Positions 43,109-54,207 of a stretch of 64,000 nucleotides of DNA are shown piece after piece. The position numbers and the translations under genes were made by a program. The notes under the pieces are model-generated. The model was not told the origin of the DNA. It worked only from the letters and a program-made list of their open reading frames with translations, and did no database searches. Origin of the DNA: Harmonia axyridis (lineage: Eukaryota > Arthropoda > Insecta > Coleoptera > Coccinellidae); NCBI RefSeq assembly GCF_914767665.1, contig NC_059507.1, positions 34,715,270 through 34,779,269 on the forward strand, in the 5' to 3' direction. Positions within the stretch are counted from its first letter, which is position 1, and every line of letters begins with the position of its first letter.

Positions 43109-44715
43109 TATGATCTCAAAGTGTAACGAAGAACAATAAATTGCAGTGATGAGAGCAAAGCAATTGAATCTACCTGATTGTGCACAATTTTATAGAGAAA
43201 TATCAAATCGTTAATTTCACGGAATTGAAATTTGAGAACCTGGAACATTATTATTCAGTCAAAAAATCCCAAGTCCTTTTTTATTCTACTTTCGAAGACC
43301 ATTCACATCCTCAGGAATATTGATGCCCAGAGAATTCCACCACCCAATTCGAAGCCAAAAACAGTTGGCCTGTTTATGCCAGCGTCGTTCGTCGTTCGAA
43401 AATATACGTTGTCCGAAGAACGGGAAGCGAACAGAAAATAAATAATGGATGCTTCACTTTCCAAAGCCAATTTCCGGAGCGGCTATATGGCCTGCCAAGA
43501 AGAGGAAAACCATTTATTCGGTCCTGGAATTTTACAACCTTGCCCAGTTGGCGGCTGCGGAACTCCAGACTAAATACACTCCATGAGAAAAGTGAATATT
43601 TCAACAGTCTGTGTCGTGAAAAATCCATGAGGGGGGAAAGACGATACTTGCTGGGGTATTGTGGTTGTATGTCAGTTCTTATTTTGCCTGGTTGTTGTTG
43701 CTGAAACTTTCTTGTGAAATTGCAGAAGAACGATTAATTTATTCAAGAAGTATCTATATGGCTAGGTAGATGCATTTATTCATTTATTCAAGATACTAGG
43801 CCAATAATAGGTGCATTCAATAATAAATACGAAAAAAAAAGATACGTCGATGATGAATCGGATAAGAAAAAAAATTATGCATTAATCGGAAACAAAAGTG
43901 ACAAAAAAGTCATATATGCCTTTAAGTTTCTCAGTGCATGGCTCACCTATCTCCTGAACTAAGATAATGTCAAGAAAAATATGTCAACAACTCTGAGGTT
44001 GTTGCAACTCTTTTACATTATTTTTAGTGACCAGAAGAAGTGATGATAGGAATTAGGTACCTTTATAAGAAATGCTGAATTGGAGTGATGAGAGCAAAGC
44101 GATTGAATATATCTAATTGTGCACAATTTTATGGAGGAATATTGATTTCACGAATTTTTTGAGTAAATTTCATTCAGAAGAGATTGATAACTGTGGTTTT
44201 ATCTGGATAAGAACCATATTTTTCAACAAAAGGAATCAAACGAATTTTCTTTGTACCCTTCCTATAAAATCAACGTATTTTGTATCTATGACAAGGATTT
44301 AATACTACAGTGCTGCAATATCAGTTTACTTTTAACAAAGGCTTGATATACGGATGAAATTAGCTTTCAACGAAGAAAGAGAACTCCAATGAAATTGAAA
44401 ATCAGAAAACCCAGATCTCACATGGCCCTAGAAGTTATGACTCTTATATGAGAAGTTAGTTTTTGATCGAAAAGATTTCTCAAGTCTCTCCTCTCAGGTA
44501 GGTACTCTCATCACATTCAAGTTATCAAGCTGATAATCAAAAATGACTTATGTCAATTTCCTCGTGAACGTAATCGTCTAACACTTCCTTACATTTATAA
44601 ATAAATAATTCTGCACACACCTTCAACATAGTCAATTGAGATCATTTTGCAAATCAAGTAAATTCCTCATTTCTCTAAATATCTCAAAATTTTCGGCAGA
44701 ATAGTTATTTGTTTT
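43109..44715. other. no gene; contains a 60-bp direct repeat
   Basis: GTGATGAGAGCAAAGCAATTG...TTGTGCACAATTTTAT at 43147-43205 recurs at 44083-44141, 936 bp apart in the same orientation. The intervening DNA includes AT-rich and mixed sequence without coding signature. The flanking repeat could mark a decayed larger element. Confidence 0.45.
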
Positions 44716-44716
44716 A

Positions 44717-45212
44717 CTAGGCAGCAAAGTAGAAGATTGACTCCCGCGGCTGATAGTTCATAGCCGAGCAGAGCGAGGCTAGGAATTCAGCCAAGGCAGT
44801 CAATCTACTTTGCTGCCGAGTTGAACATATAATTTTTTCTTCGATTGTTTATAATGATCCATGTAGGATATTGTATTTGCAAATTATTACAATTCTCACA
44901 ATCTTTTTATTTTTCCTGTAGTCATAAATGAAAACGAATCTTGATAGAAATCGCAATTGTTGGAATGGTTGATTGCTATGGAAAAGTATATGTCCATGAT
45001 AATTTTAGTTTGACAACTTATGGAATATCTGACAGTTTTTGGAAGAATATTCATATAATGGACAGTGATAGCGACTTAGAAGTACTTACTTCTCCAGAAA
45101 TAAGGAAGGTAGCAAAAATATTGATTGTCAGAAAATGTCGAATGTTTTATTCGCATTATGAATAATCACTTTGCTGCCTAAGCAGGAAATTAGTAACTTT
45201 GCTGCCTAGGCA
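44717..45212. mobile_element. CTAGGCAGCAAAGT foldback element
   Basis: The ends CTAGGCAGCAAAGT (44717) and AACTTTGCTGCCTAGG (45195-45210) are inverted. The left end folds on itself (GGCAGCAAAGTAGAAGATTGACT...AGTCAATCTACTTTGCTGCC, 44720-44818) around GCCGAGCAGAGCGAGGC. The right end also has a second ACTTTGCTGCCTAAGCAGG. The 74-codon frame at 44941 is unrecognised. Confidence 0.8.
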
Positions 45213-45284
45213 GGAAAATTAATACTTTTTTGATTGATATGTGTCTGCAAAATCAATATTTGCTGTCAATCGGAGAAAAAGTAA

Positions 45285-45575
45285 TTTATATCGAAAAATG
45301 ATAACTGAAATATCATCAATAAACAGAATGAATCAAGTGTTCCCGAATTTGATCCCTGAGAAACGCCCTAGGTCATTTGTTTGGAAAAGACTGCAAGAGA
45401 GATATATGAACACCAGATAAACAATGTTCAGATAGCTTTCTGAGTAGTTGTTTATGATATAAACGATCGAAGGCATTGCTGAAGTCTGTGTTAACTACAT
45501 CAACCTTATTTATTGAGTCCACCTTCCTTCATTGTAGATTTATCAATATTCGGTCGATCAGAAAATTAGAAAAGT
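45285..45575 (-). pseudogene. jockey-class LINE reverse-transcriptase relic
   Basis: The minus strand reads VDSINKVDVVNTDFSNAFDR, then LYHKQLLRKLSEHCLSGVHI, which includes the RT block with TDFxxAFD. A frameshift follows, and FILFIDDISVI carries the FxDD catalytic motif. Two frames and at least one stop (KFGNT-stop) show decay. It is the only RT core motif seen in the window. Confidence 0.8.
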
Positions 45576-45579
45576 TTGG

Positions 45580-46350
45580 CGAGTCGAGAATCTGCTCCAG
45601 AAGTGTTTTGACCTCCTTAATTGCTAGATTACATGGGATTTAACGTCTAAACAGACTAATCTAGCCTTTCGCAAAACGGACTTTCATTGACGCAAACTTT
45701 AGAACATCAAACACAAAAACTTCTCACGTAGTATAACTTTATATACATTTTAAAGCGTCACCGACGTCCAATCTTCCGAAATTGATCGACAAACGCTATA
45801 TAACCACCCCATCTGGAAGGGTTGACTTCACCATCGCGTACAATCCAATAAACCCGTCATTTTAAATCCAATAACCAAATTACAGCTGCCTGTTCTGATT
45901 GGCCGATAGGAAATGCATTTACCTCTGTCGAAGTGCCAGGTTATCTGAACAAAAGATCGCGGAAATCGTTAACCCTTCTCGCTCTATACCCCCTACGGGA
46001 GGGCGTTACGGTAAATACCATATGGAGGCACAGATATAGAAGGTGAGAAGCAGAGCGATGGTCGCATATAGATATATTCGTGTAACACGACCGGTCTTTG
46101 TATACGATGAAAGGTAATGACAGGTTACCGGTAAAAAGGGAGGTCTGTTGACAGATGTTTACTCAACATTTATCCTAGGGTTTCTGTTAGGAGGGAGACG
46201 CACATGTTATTCTCGCAGAGAATGAGAGCTAGGATGCGAATCTATGAGTTTCAGGGTCATTAGCATTTGTTGGAGATCAAGTAGCTTTACAATGGGCTCG
46301 TTTTATTCGAGTAGCCAGCTCTGAAATTGGGAACGATGAATAGGGTTTTT
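45580..46350. other. no gene; GC island about 45750-46110
   Basis: It includes CCCCCTACGGGAGGGCGTTACGG and GTAACACGACCGG. Apparently unique. No coding signature. Confidence 0.35.
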
Positions 46351-46709
46351 CTATTTCAGTATCGTAATGAGTTCATTACAGTATTAAAGACAGTGCTGTA
46401 ATGAATTCATTACAGCATTGTTCTCAGTTATATTTTTCGTTTTGTGGTTGTCTACACTGACTTCCGATCCTATCAAATTTCAACACACGTCAATTGTCAA
46501 TATAAAATAATTTGGATATAGTGAAATGATTGGCAACATTATTCGCAATTTCTAATTCTAGTGGTGTTAAATCGATTTTGTCAGATATTATTCACGAATT
46601 TAATGTGTAATTATAAGTTATTTCTAAATACGAAACGTACGATTCAAATTGAAATTCCGTAATCTGTCAATTTTCGTAACAGTCATACCAACTGTCAAAA
46701 TACAATACA
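46351..46709 (+). repeat. 360-bp dispersed repeat, copy 2
   Basis: Partner of 6737-7098, with the same starting foldback (AATGAGTTCATTACAGTATT...GTGCTGTAATGAATTCATTAC) and the same end (CAACTGTCAAAATACAATAC). Confidence 0.8.
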
Positions 46710-47484
46710 AAACCATCCTCAAAGAATCATTGAATGATTTGATTGTTACCAAAATCAAAAGCAACGTATATCTCCAATCTGGATAGCATTTCCCAAAAAA
46801 CTATCTGGATTTCAATGAATCAAAACAACATTTCATTCAATTAATTGGTTACAAATTCAAAACAATCGATCAAAGGAAAATTCAATAGAAAAATATAATA
46901 AATATAGTACGATTTTATGGAAAATCCAGAGAATATTTGCAACAAAATCTGAAATTCATTTATCTAAATGAAACTTGGATATTTGAAAATTGGAAATTTA
47001 TTCAAAATTCAGATGTGGTGAATTCAAAACATATACCTTCTTCGAAAAGATTTCTAAAATTAGAAATTGAGTATCTCATACGAACCACTTCTTTACTTGC
47101 AGCAAATAAAATAGAACGGCCTAATGAAGACGTTTTTCAGCTTTTAAATCTTTCTCCTTAGTAATATCGTCCTCTGATGGTATCCCTGTTCATCCGCAAC
47201 CCTCGTTTCCACGTTCCTTGCAAACATCCCCCTCCCCTAATTGAGAAATACCGAAAAAGTATTCATTTCACCGCAACGTCTTTATTTTTCTTTGGCTCAT
47301 TTGGGGGTTTGCTTCGCTGTAATCAATATTCTTATTCGGTGTTTTTTTGAGGGGTGGTTGAAGAATGACTGGTGTTCTGCAGTTCAATGCTTCGATTGTT
47401 AGATTTTTCAAAGACTTGTTTTTGAGACGATCGTTCTCATTTTAGGCTGAAGAAGTAATTACTTCAACAGATTTTGACTGACGA
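46710..47484. other. AT-rich, nothing recognised
   Basis: The open frame at 46937-47161 (74 aa) matches nothing. C-rich patch (CATCCCCCTCCCCTAATTG) near 47226. Confidence 0.35.
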
Positions 47485-47485
47485 A

Positions 47486-48295
47486 ACGGGTGTTTTTTTT
47501 CGAGGTATATAACTTTAAGTTGGCATTACTGTTCAAGATGGCGACCGATTTAACAGCTGTCAAGTGATTTAGTCCCAGTTTGGTTTGGCAATTCATCATG
47601 AATAGACTCACGCCTGAACAACACTTGCAAATAGTGCAATTTTATTTCGAAAATAATGCTTCTGTGCGGAATACGTATCGCGCACTACGTCCATTTTATT
47701 TTGTTTAGCGATGAAGCGCACTTCTGGTTGAATGGCTACGTCAACAAACAAAACTGCCGCATTTGGAGTGAAGTTAATCCTCAAGTGTATGTCGAAACAC
47801 CGTTACATCCAGAAAAACTGACTGTTTGGTGCGCTTTATGGGCTGGTGGAATCATTGGTCCGTACTTCTTCAAAACGATGATGGCCAGAACGTTACAGTC
47901 AATGGTGATCGGTATAGAGCCATGATTACGAACTTTTTCATTCCTGAATTGAACAACCATGATGTCCAGGAGATCTTGTGATTTAACACCGCTAGACTAC
48001 TTTCTCTTATCTAGGGTCATTGGTCTATGCGGATAAGCCACAAACCCTTGACCATTTGGAAGACAACATTCGCCGTGTTATTGCCGATATACGACCACAG
48101 ATGTTGGGAAAAGTCATCGAAAATTGGACGTCCAGATTGGACTACATCCGAGCCACTTCATCATATGCCAGAAATCATATTCAGAATGTAATGCCACAAG
48201 ATTATCTTGCGGGTAAATAAAATTCATGTCAATCGAATAATCCATCGTTGTTTTATTGCAATTTAAAGTTCAAAAGCTCTAAAAAAAACACCCTT
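47486..48295 (+). mobile_element. DD41D deletion derivative, copy J
   Basis: Both termini are present (ACGGGTGTTTTTTTTCGAGG and ...AAAAAAACACCCTT), but TA duplication is not visible (GAA left, CAG right). The shared HTH/catalytic junction is intact. A one-base deletion near 47875 shifts frame after FFKN. A deletion of about 130 bp at 47970 removes the second catalytic Asp, and rearranged bases (tctTATCTAGGG) follow the third. Confidence 0.92.
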
Positions 48296-49072
48296 CAGCT
48301 GTAAATACCCCTGAAACATTGTAGGAACTCAGCATAATATGAGAATATTGCAAATCTTCTGTGTCCAATTTCCTCCAAAATTCAAACGTTCATTATCCCA
48401 AATGAAAAAAACAAGTTCCTCAGCCTTCGAAGGGATTGGTGATACTTGAAAGAAAATCTTATTGTAACTAGAACTATCACTGTATGAAGTTATGACCTGG
48501 ATATTTTAATCATCTTCTTTATAGAATAACAATTTTCAGCTACGTGCAAAATATCGTGTTTATCGCACGACAGAACCATCGCACTAATATGTTCTATGTT
48601 TATCGCAACTAGAATATTTTCTTTCGGCATCTAAGCTTCATTTCATCAGTGCCGCCGAGCGCATTTGAGTAATTAGTAATGGACTCAGAGGCTCACAGGG
48701 GGGTGTAGATTTATATGAAAAGTTATTAAGTATCCTAGCTACGAAGGGGTAAACAGGACCGGCAATCGGGGATGAGGACATAAATTGTGCTAATGGCCTG
48801 CTGGTATTTCGGCTTTGGAATGTTGGCAATTCCTATCCTCATTTCTATGGTTTTTCCATTGGCCGAGTATTAAGGTTATTAATTGCGCGCTTTGGGGTTT
48901 TAGCGTTGGCGGAAGCTGGGATGATAATGGTCCAGGAATGATATGAGATCATCCGTTACCTATTTGGTTCATTGGTTTTCCGGAAAAGTCATACTTACGC
49001 GGATATACGCCTCGACTGCTTTATGTAGACCACTTTGTATGATATTTAAAGGATTTGGTCCTTGTTTGAAAT
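48296..49072. other. no gene; island about 48600-48950
   Basis: Balanced-GC unique block with homeodomain-type sites (GAGTAATTAGTAATGG, GTTATTAATTGCGCGC) and GAGCGCATTTGAG. A candidate enhancer by composition and motif only. Confidence 0.4.
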
Positions 49073-49289
49073 TACATTGCGCAAAAAAATTAACGCACAT
49101 TCTGAAAATCTCAATTTTAATGAAAGTTAACTCTACATTGACTTTATAACTTATTTTTTATGTTCTCTCGGGAAGGTTTTGAACGAAACAAGACACATTA
49201 AATGGAAGAAAAATTCAGGATTTCACCGAATCTTATGTGAAAGAAGAGAAATAAACAATTTTCAAAATACTGAAATGCTGAGAAGTGAT

Positions 49290-49721
49290 TTAATATTTGG
49301 TATTTCCACCCCTTGCGTTAATTACAGCTCGGCAACGACGGTTCATACTCAAAATGAGTGATCTTAAAATGTTCTGATCTAATCCTTCCCAGATTTCTCT
49401 GAGTTGGATTCCTAAGTCAGTAAGAGTAGCTGGATGATTTCCTGAACTTCTCAGCCTTCTATTAAGGTTGTCCCAAACCTGCTCAATCGGATTGAGATCT
49501 GTACTACTTGCTGGCCATTCCATTCGAGAGACTTCAACCTCTTCAAGGTACTCCTGAACGATGCGCGCACGATGGGGTCTGGCATTATCGTCCATAAAAA
49601 TGAAATTTTCACCAATGTATGGGGCAAATGGCACTACATGCTCTTCAAGAATGTTCCTTATATGCCTATTAGCATTCATAGGTCCGTCATCAACGACCAC
49701 TAGGTATGTGCGAGCAGTCAA
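49290..49721 (-). pseudogene. Tc1 transposase catalytic domain (C-terminal part)
   Basis: 143 residues. FIFMDDNARPHRARIVQEYL holds the second catalytic Asp, and SSTDLNPIEQVWDNLNRRLR the Glu, with exactly 34 residues between them (DD34E). The C-terminus RRCRAVINARGGNTKY is complete. The frame continues upstream into the next entry through a single TGA at 49728-49730 (VWG-stop-ISLTAR), so one nonsense codon separates them. Confidence 0.9.
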
Positions 49722-49727
49722 AGATAT

Positions 49728-50096
49728 TCAACCCCATACCATAATCGATCCTCCCCCGAAACCATATTCCTTGAGGCGATTTCTTATTGTCTGAATGCTA
49801 ATTTGCACCCCATGAGTTTGCTCAAGCTGATTTTGAAGGCGGCGAGCTGTTGCAAACCGTTGTCTCAACGAAGAAACTCTCAAGTAACGTTCTTGAATGG
49901 CAGTTGTTACCCGTGGTCTACCCTGTCCTGGTCTTCGGACATTCCTACCTATCTCCCTGAATCGCTGCAACATTCTGGACACACTTGTATGGGAAACTCC
50001 AAACCTTTCTGCAATTCTTGTGTATGTCCACCCTTCTCGCAAAACTACCGCTTGGGCACATTCCTCTTGGGTCAAATTGCGTGTTTCGCGTTGCAT
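49728..50096 (-). pseudogene. Tc1 transposase DNA-binding domain
   Basis: From ATG 50096: TQEECAQAVVLREGWTYTRI, AERFGVSHTSVSRMLQRFRE (HTH1), GRNVRRPGQGRPRVTT (GRPR AT-hook-like linker), then ARRLQNQLEQTHGVQISIQT (HTH2) to RLKEYG. There it jumps directly to FGGGSIMVWG, about 80-100 residues later in the family. The deletion takes out the first catalytic Asp, so the protein could bind ends but not cut. Confidence 0.9.
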
Positions 50097-50375
50097 AGCG
50101 ATCGAGTGTAGAAAATCAAACGAAAGAAAAACTATTGATCGCTAGAATTGATCGAGAACAACTGATTTCAGAATGGAGCCAATACATGCAAAATCTGATA
50201 ATCTCATCTTTTTTCATTCCTGCTGGGAAAAAACATCTGTATTGAAGAAAAACGTTGAAAGTGGATAACATATGCATGCATAATTCTGATAAAAATAATT
50301 ATCATTGAGAACACCTTCAGTTGTAGAATAAAATTGAGATTTCCATAATGTGCGTTAATTTTTTTGCGCAGTGTA

Positions 50376-51432
50376 TTTCACCAAAACTGTAACAATACAA
50401 CACAATCAAGAGAATCATATCGTATATGCAAAATGACAAATTGTAACAAGATAGTATATCTATACACATGATATCGTCAAATTTCGAACGCTAGAAGCTT
50501 TCAAATCACAACCTCATACATTTCTGACGACATCCACTACGTCCAAATCTAAAAATTTCGAACGATCTCCGATAAATCCGGCTCGAAGGACCAACACCAA
50601 AGCACGGACCGGATCGCGCGGGCTGCGTTAATCAATCAAGTTGCCCGGGTATCGGGGGCCCGCTTTATTTGTTTGACACATAATGTAATTCATTAAGTGA
50701 GTGTACGTCCACATGTTAGCAAGTGTATTACATTCCCTAAGCGGCTTTAATCGACCGTTAAGTCGGTCCCCGGGGATCGGGGGCCCTCGATCCTCGCCGG
50801 CAATCGAGAAAACCGTGTATCTGATGGTCCGCCCGGCTTTGTCCGCTCCCGATTCCCGTGTTGCCGGTGCTCCAGCACATGTTGCGTGGCCGTATCATAA
50901 TCCTGATGGAGTGGCTCCTGAGGGAGCGACGGGTTGATTGGAATTAAGGCCCGTATCGGATCGAGGAAATTGTCTTTCGATTTTCGAAATACGGGGGGGA
51001 AGTTCGCTTGCCGGTTTGGGGTGGCGAAAGGGCTGATTTTACGCCGGGTGTCGATGATTGAAAAGTGAAAGGATCGAAACTTTCGTTTGCTCATTCGTAA
51101 AATCAGACTAGAAGAGTCTGGGCTAAAACCCAGATGGAAACGTGTCATTGAATGTGAGAAGCGATAGCGTTTTTTTTTTTTGAACATCAATATCAAGTCG
51201 TTTTATGCGGCTCTTGGCGTCCAAACACCTTAGTTTTCTGCCCAATAGTTACTAGATATCTGCGTTTTATGCTTTTCCTTGTCGAAAAACTTTTCCATGT
51301 GGTTAACTTTCAGCCTTGATTCTAGTAGCCTCATTCACTTATTGAAGTGTTATTTTCGTCTTCAACCAGTAAAAAGCATTGAACGCAAGGTGTGTTATTG
51401 CGAATCTACATTTTTGGGAAAGATGATGTATA
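50376..51432. other. no gene; GC-rich island about 50560-51000
   Basis: CpG-rich, apparently unique (CGGATCGCGCGGGCTGCG, CCCCGGGGATCGGGGGCCC) with AATGTAATTCATTAAGTG between two GC blocks and a duplicated ATCGGGGGCCC motif (50652 and 50776). Frames on both strands (50701 + and 50747 -) overlap and are composition artefacts. Confidence 0.45.
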
Positions 51433-52078
51433 CAGGATGTTCCTTAATTAGAAGTACAAACGAAAATTAGAGTGTTGAAGTTTGATTGTTTTTTTCAAGT
51501 TTTTTCTCTTTAGCATCTGCATAAACAAGATATTCAACTGAAATTTGGCTTAGTTATTCCACTTTAGAGTTCACATCGCGTGAGATGCCAATTTCAATTG
51601 CAAATCTACTGAATGATATATTTTCTGGTACAGTGCACGCTTTTTTCCCCTAAAACTTTTTTTGGTGGACCACTGGTTGTTTTAAAAACTTAACTGTTAC
51701 TGCAAACTAATATTGAAATATTTGGTTTCTTGTAGTTTTGTCCTATCTGCTACCGATTTCGAAAAAAAAAATGTCGAACAATAATTTCGAAATCCTTGGG
51801 ATAATTCGAATTATCATGAAATCCAACCAGTAAGCTGTGTTGATAGTTGTAGGACTTTAGGACTTTTTTTCCGATATATAGCAATAATTCATCATAAAGA
51901 TTCGATATACTACTCTTATAATCTTATAATCATCGCTTAGATATAGGATTACAAGAGACACCCTGTATCTCAAAAACAAAGCTTTTTCGGACCCATATTT
52001 ATAGGACTTTTAATCAAGGAATCTATCTTTTCAATTTGTACCTCCAATTTAGGAACATTCTGTATATTGGGTTCTCCA
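51433..52078 (+). repeat. 650-bp dispersed repeat, second copy
   Basis: Begins TACAGGATGTTCCTTAATTA and ends GAACATTCTGTATA. The terminal ACAGGATGTTCC / GGAACATTCTGT pair is inverted, so this copy is probably a whole MITE. Partner 12560-13225. Confidence 0.7.
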
Positions 52079-52079
52079 A

Positions 52080-52555
52080 CAGAAATTATACAATTTAAAA
52101 CTCGATTCAAAATGGTTATAATAGCAACACTGCATTTATTTTTTGACATAATTTATGTAAATCATGTTCAGTATCTAATGCCATTTAATCATGAAATGTG
52201 AATTGTTTTATCAAAATCAATGCTCATTTGAGAATACTGAAAGAAATGTAAGAAGTATTCATGGAGGACATTATTCAGTTAATCGACCCATTATTCGTCG
52301 TATTATAGACAAATTTGAAAGTGATATCAAGTATGGCTCAAAACTTGGTACTAGTCGATACTCTTGTATCGTGTAAAGAAAATCCACTTTCAAATTTGCC
52401 TACAATACCAATACGACAAATAGTGAATCGTTTCACTAAATAATATCGTCCATAAATTCTTCTATCTACCGAATACAAATCACATAGGAAATGCCAAAAA
52501 AAAAACTGTTTTGCTATTGAAACCATTTCAAATTGTATAATTCCTATTGGAAAAT
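52080..52555. pseudogene. head-to-head palindrome of HTH2 transposase 5' ends
   Basis: Right-facing: leader AAATTATACAATTTAAAA, GCAACACTGCATTTATTTTT, then from ATG 52191 an HTH (YQNQCSFENTERNVRSIHGG, HYSVNRPIIRRIIDKFESDI). Left-facing from about 52526: SVDRRIYGRYYLVKRFTICR...KFESGFSLHDTR, with its own leader (ATTTCAAATTGTATAATTCC). The two partial transposase starts converge at about 52350, and no catalytic domain follows either. Same family as 15176 and 20385. Confidence 0.75.
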
Positions 52556-52556
52556 C

Positions 52557-54206
52557 TTGGCTATAACTTCCTGAGTTCTAGGAGCCATATTGCTTAGTAT
52601 GGTGCTTCTTAAGCACATTTGCATGGATTCATCTGTTTTCATGTCCTATTCGCAGATCCAATTTCACATGTCTACAGGTCTATGATTTACAGAAGATACT
52701 TCAGAAAATCATCTACAGTCCAACAATAATAAGACACTCAGCTAATGACAGCTACATGAGTTTCTTTGCATGTGAATTTTTTACTTGTCTGAAAGTCTGA
52801 GGCTGATTTCTAGTGTTTTATCCTAGCTCACAACCAAGTCGCTTTTAGTCTCTAACCAGGTGTTTTTTTGTTTATAACGGCACTTCCAGGTCAGTAAAAA
52901 GCTTTGGCAATGTCATTCCAAGTTCTTCAGCATTAACAGATCAAAACATATCGTGTCGAAGACTAATCAGGAATGTGTTGCATGATTTTTTGGTTACTCA
53001 TAGTTCCACTCACAAATCGCTTTTCTCTTCACCAACGACCGAAAAATGATAAAACCTCCCATCTTCAGACGTCTCATCCCCAGGAAAAACAAGCACGCTC
53101 AGCATCCAGCGGCAGCTCCATCGATCAAGCGGCCAACTAGAGATAATTCCCATGTCTTCCAGTCCCTTGTCTCGTAACCGGATTCTGCCGCAATTTTCCA
53201 ATTTCCCCCGCCAAGGCGTCTTTTCCGCGGAAATCGAAGTTTAGCCGAGTTTAAAATTACCCGCATATGTCGGCGATATTCCCGAAAACGAAAACGCAAT
53301 AACGACTAATCGGCGCGCAATCCCCAGACCAATAATCCCTCTCTCTGGCGAAAATTCAATTATTCGAGAGTTGAAGAGTGTTGTGTCGGTCCCCCCCTGA
53401 CTCTGGGGTCGGGAGGACGGGAGGAGGCGGTCTGGCCGCTCCCCGGGGGGCAGTAGCGCCATCACGGTGGAGCGGCCGGTCGGAGATACGACGCGCTGCG
53501 AGCGCCCTCTGCCGTCCCCTTGATTGAGGATAATCCACTTATCGCGGATTTTGGGGATGTATAAGGACGGTTTTTTGTTTCGGCTTTTTGGAGGGGAGGG
53601 GGGTGGTGGGGGTTGCTGTTGGTAATTAGGGGATGGGGTAGTTGTTTTGTGTTCTTTGAATAAACGCGGAGTTTTAGATTTTTCTCGAGTGGTTTTTTTG
53701 ATTGGTTTATTTAATTGATTCGGTCCTCGCTTGATGGAGATTCATCTTAGATTCATCTTCAAATGAAGTCGAACTGTAAAATAAACTTGAAGAAGTCTCA
53801 GTGTAGGCAAAACAATTGTAGATAATGTTAAAATATTTGTGAAAATCGATTTTTTCATTTCTTTTGATCAATTTTAGTTACCTAGTTTTAGTAACCTCAG
53901 ATTTTCTGAAGTACGCAGTTTGATGGTGATGAATGATACCTATAAGATTTCATATGATGCATTTGCTGCTTTCTAAGCTGTTGTGGTTCGGAAAGAGCTG
54001 CAGCCTTGTCAGAAGGCTCTTTGAAGTCTTGGAGATTTTTTCCTGATTTTTTTAGCTTTCTGAGTACATGTCCTTTTATGTCATTCGGGAAAATTCTTAC
54101 AAATGGCGATAGCAGAGTCAACTATACCGAACCTAGAAGTTAAAATAACGTTTTTTCACGCTCATATTAAATGAACTAGTCAAAAGCTCCAGACTAGTTC
54201 AAATTA
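52557..54206. other. no gene; GC-rich island about 53000-53620
   Basis: The strongest GC block in the window: GGTCGGGAGGACGGGAGGAG, CCGCTCCCCGGGGGGCAG, GTGGAGCGGCCGGTCGG, then a G-rich stretch (GGAGGGGAGGGGGGTGGTGG). Overlapping minus frames (53010-53538) are shadows of composition. No splice-bounded exon is recognised. The flanks are AT-rich. Confidence 0.45.
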
Positions 54207-54207
54207 T

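Larger units (their letters stand above)
49075..50373 (-). mobile_element. Tc1-like (DD34E) transposon with internal deletion
   Basis: 27-bp terminal inverted repeats (CATTGCGCAAAAAAATTAAC... and CACTGCGCAAAAAAATTAAC..., one mismatch in 27) with TA duplication (49073-49074 and 50374-50375). The 1.3-kb element carries two minus-strand open frames that together make most of a transposase. It is the best-preserved coding transposon in the window. Confidence 0.95.

Noticed and set aside
50701..51196. Proteins at 50701 (+) and 50747 (-)
   Set aside because: Opposite-strand frames over the same CpG-rich DNA with no recognisable domain.
53010..53538. Minus-strand genes in the 53-kb GC island
   Set aside because: Several overlapping frames are open on the same strand with Pro/Arg-rich, family-free translations, typical of GC-rich non-coding DNA.
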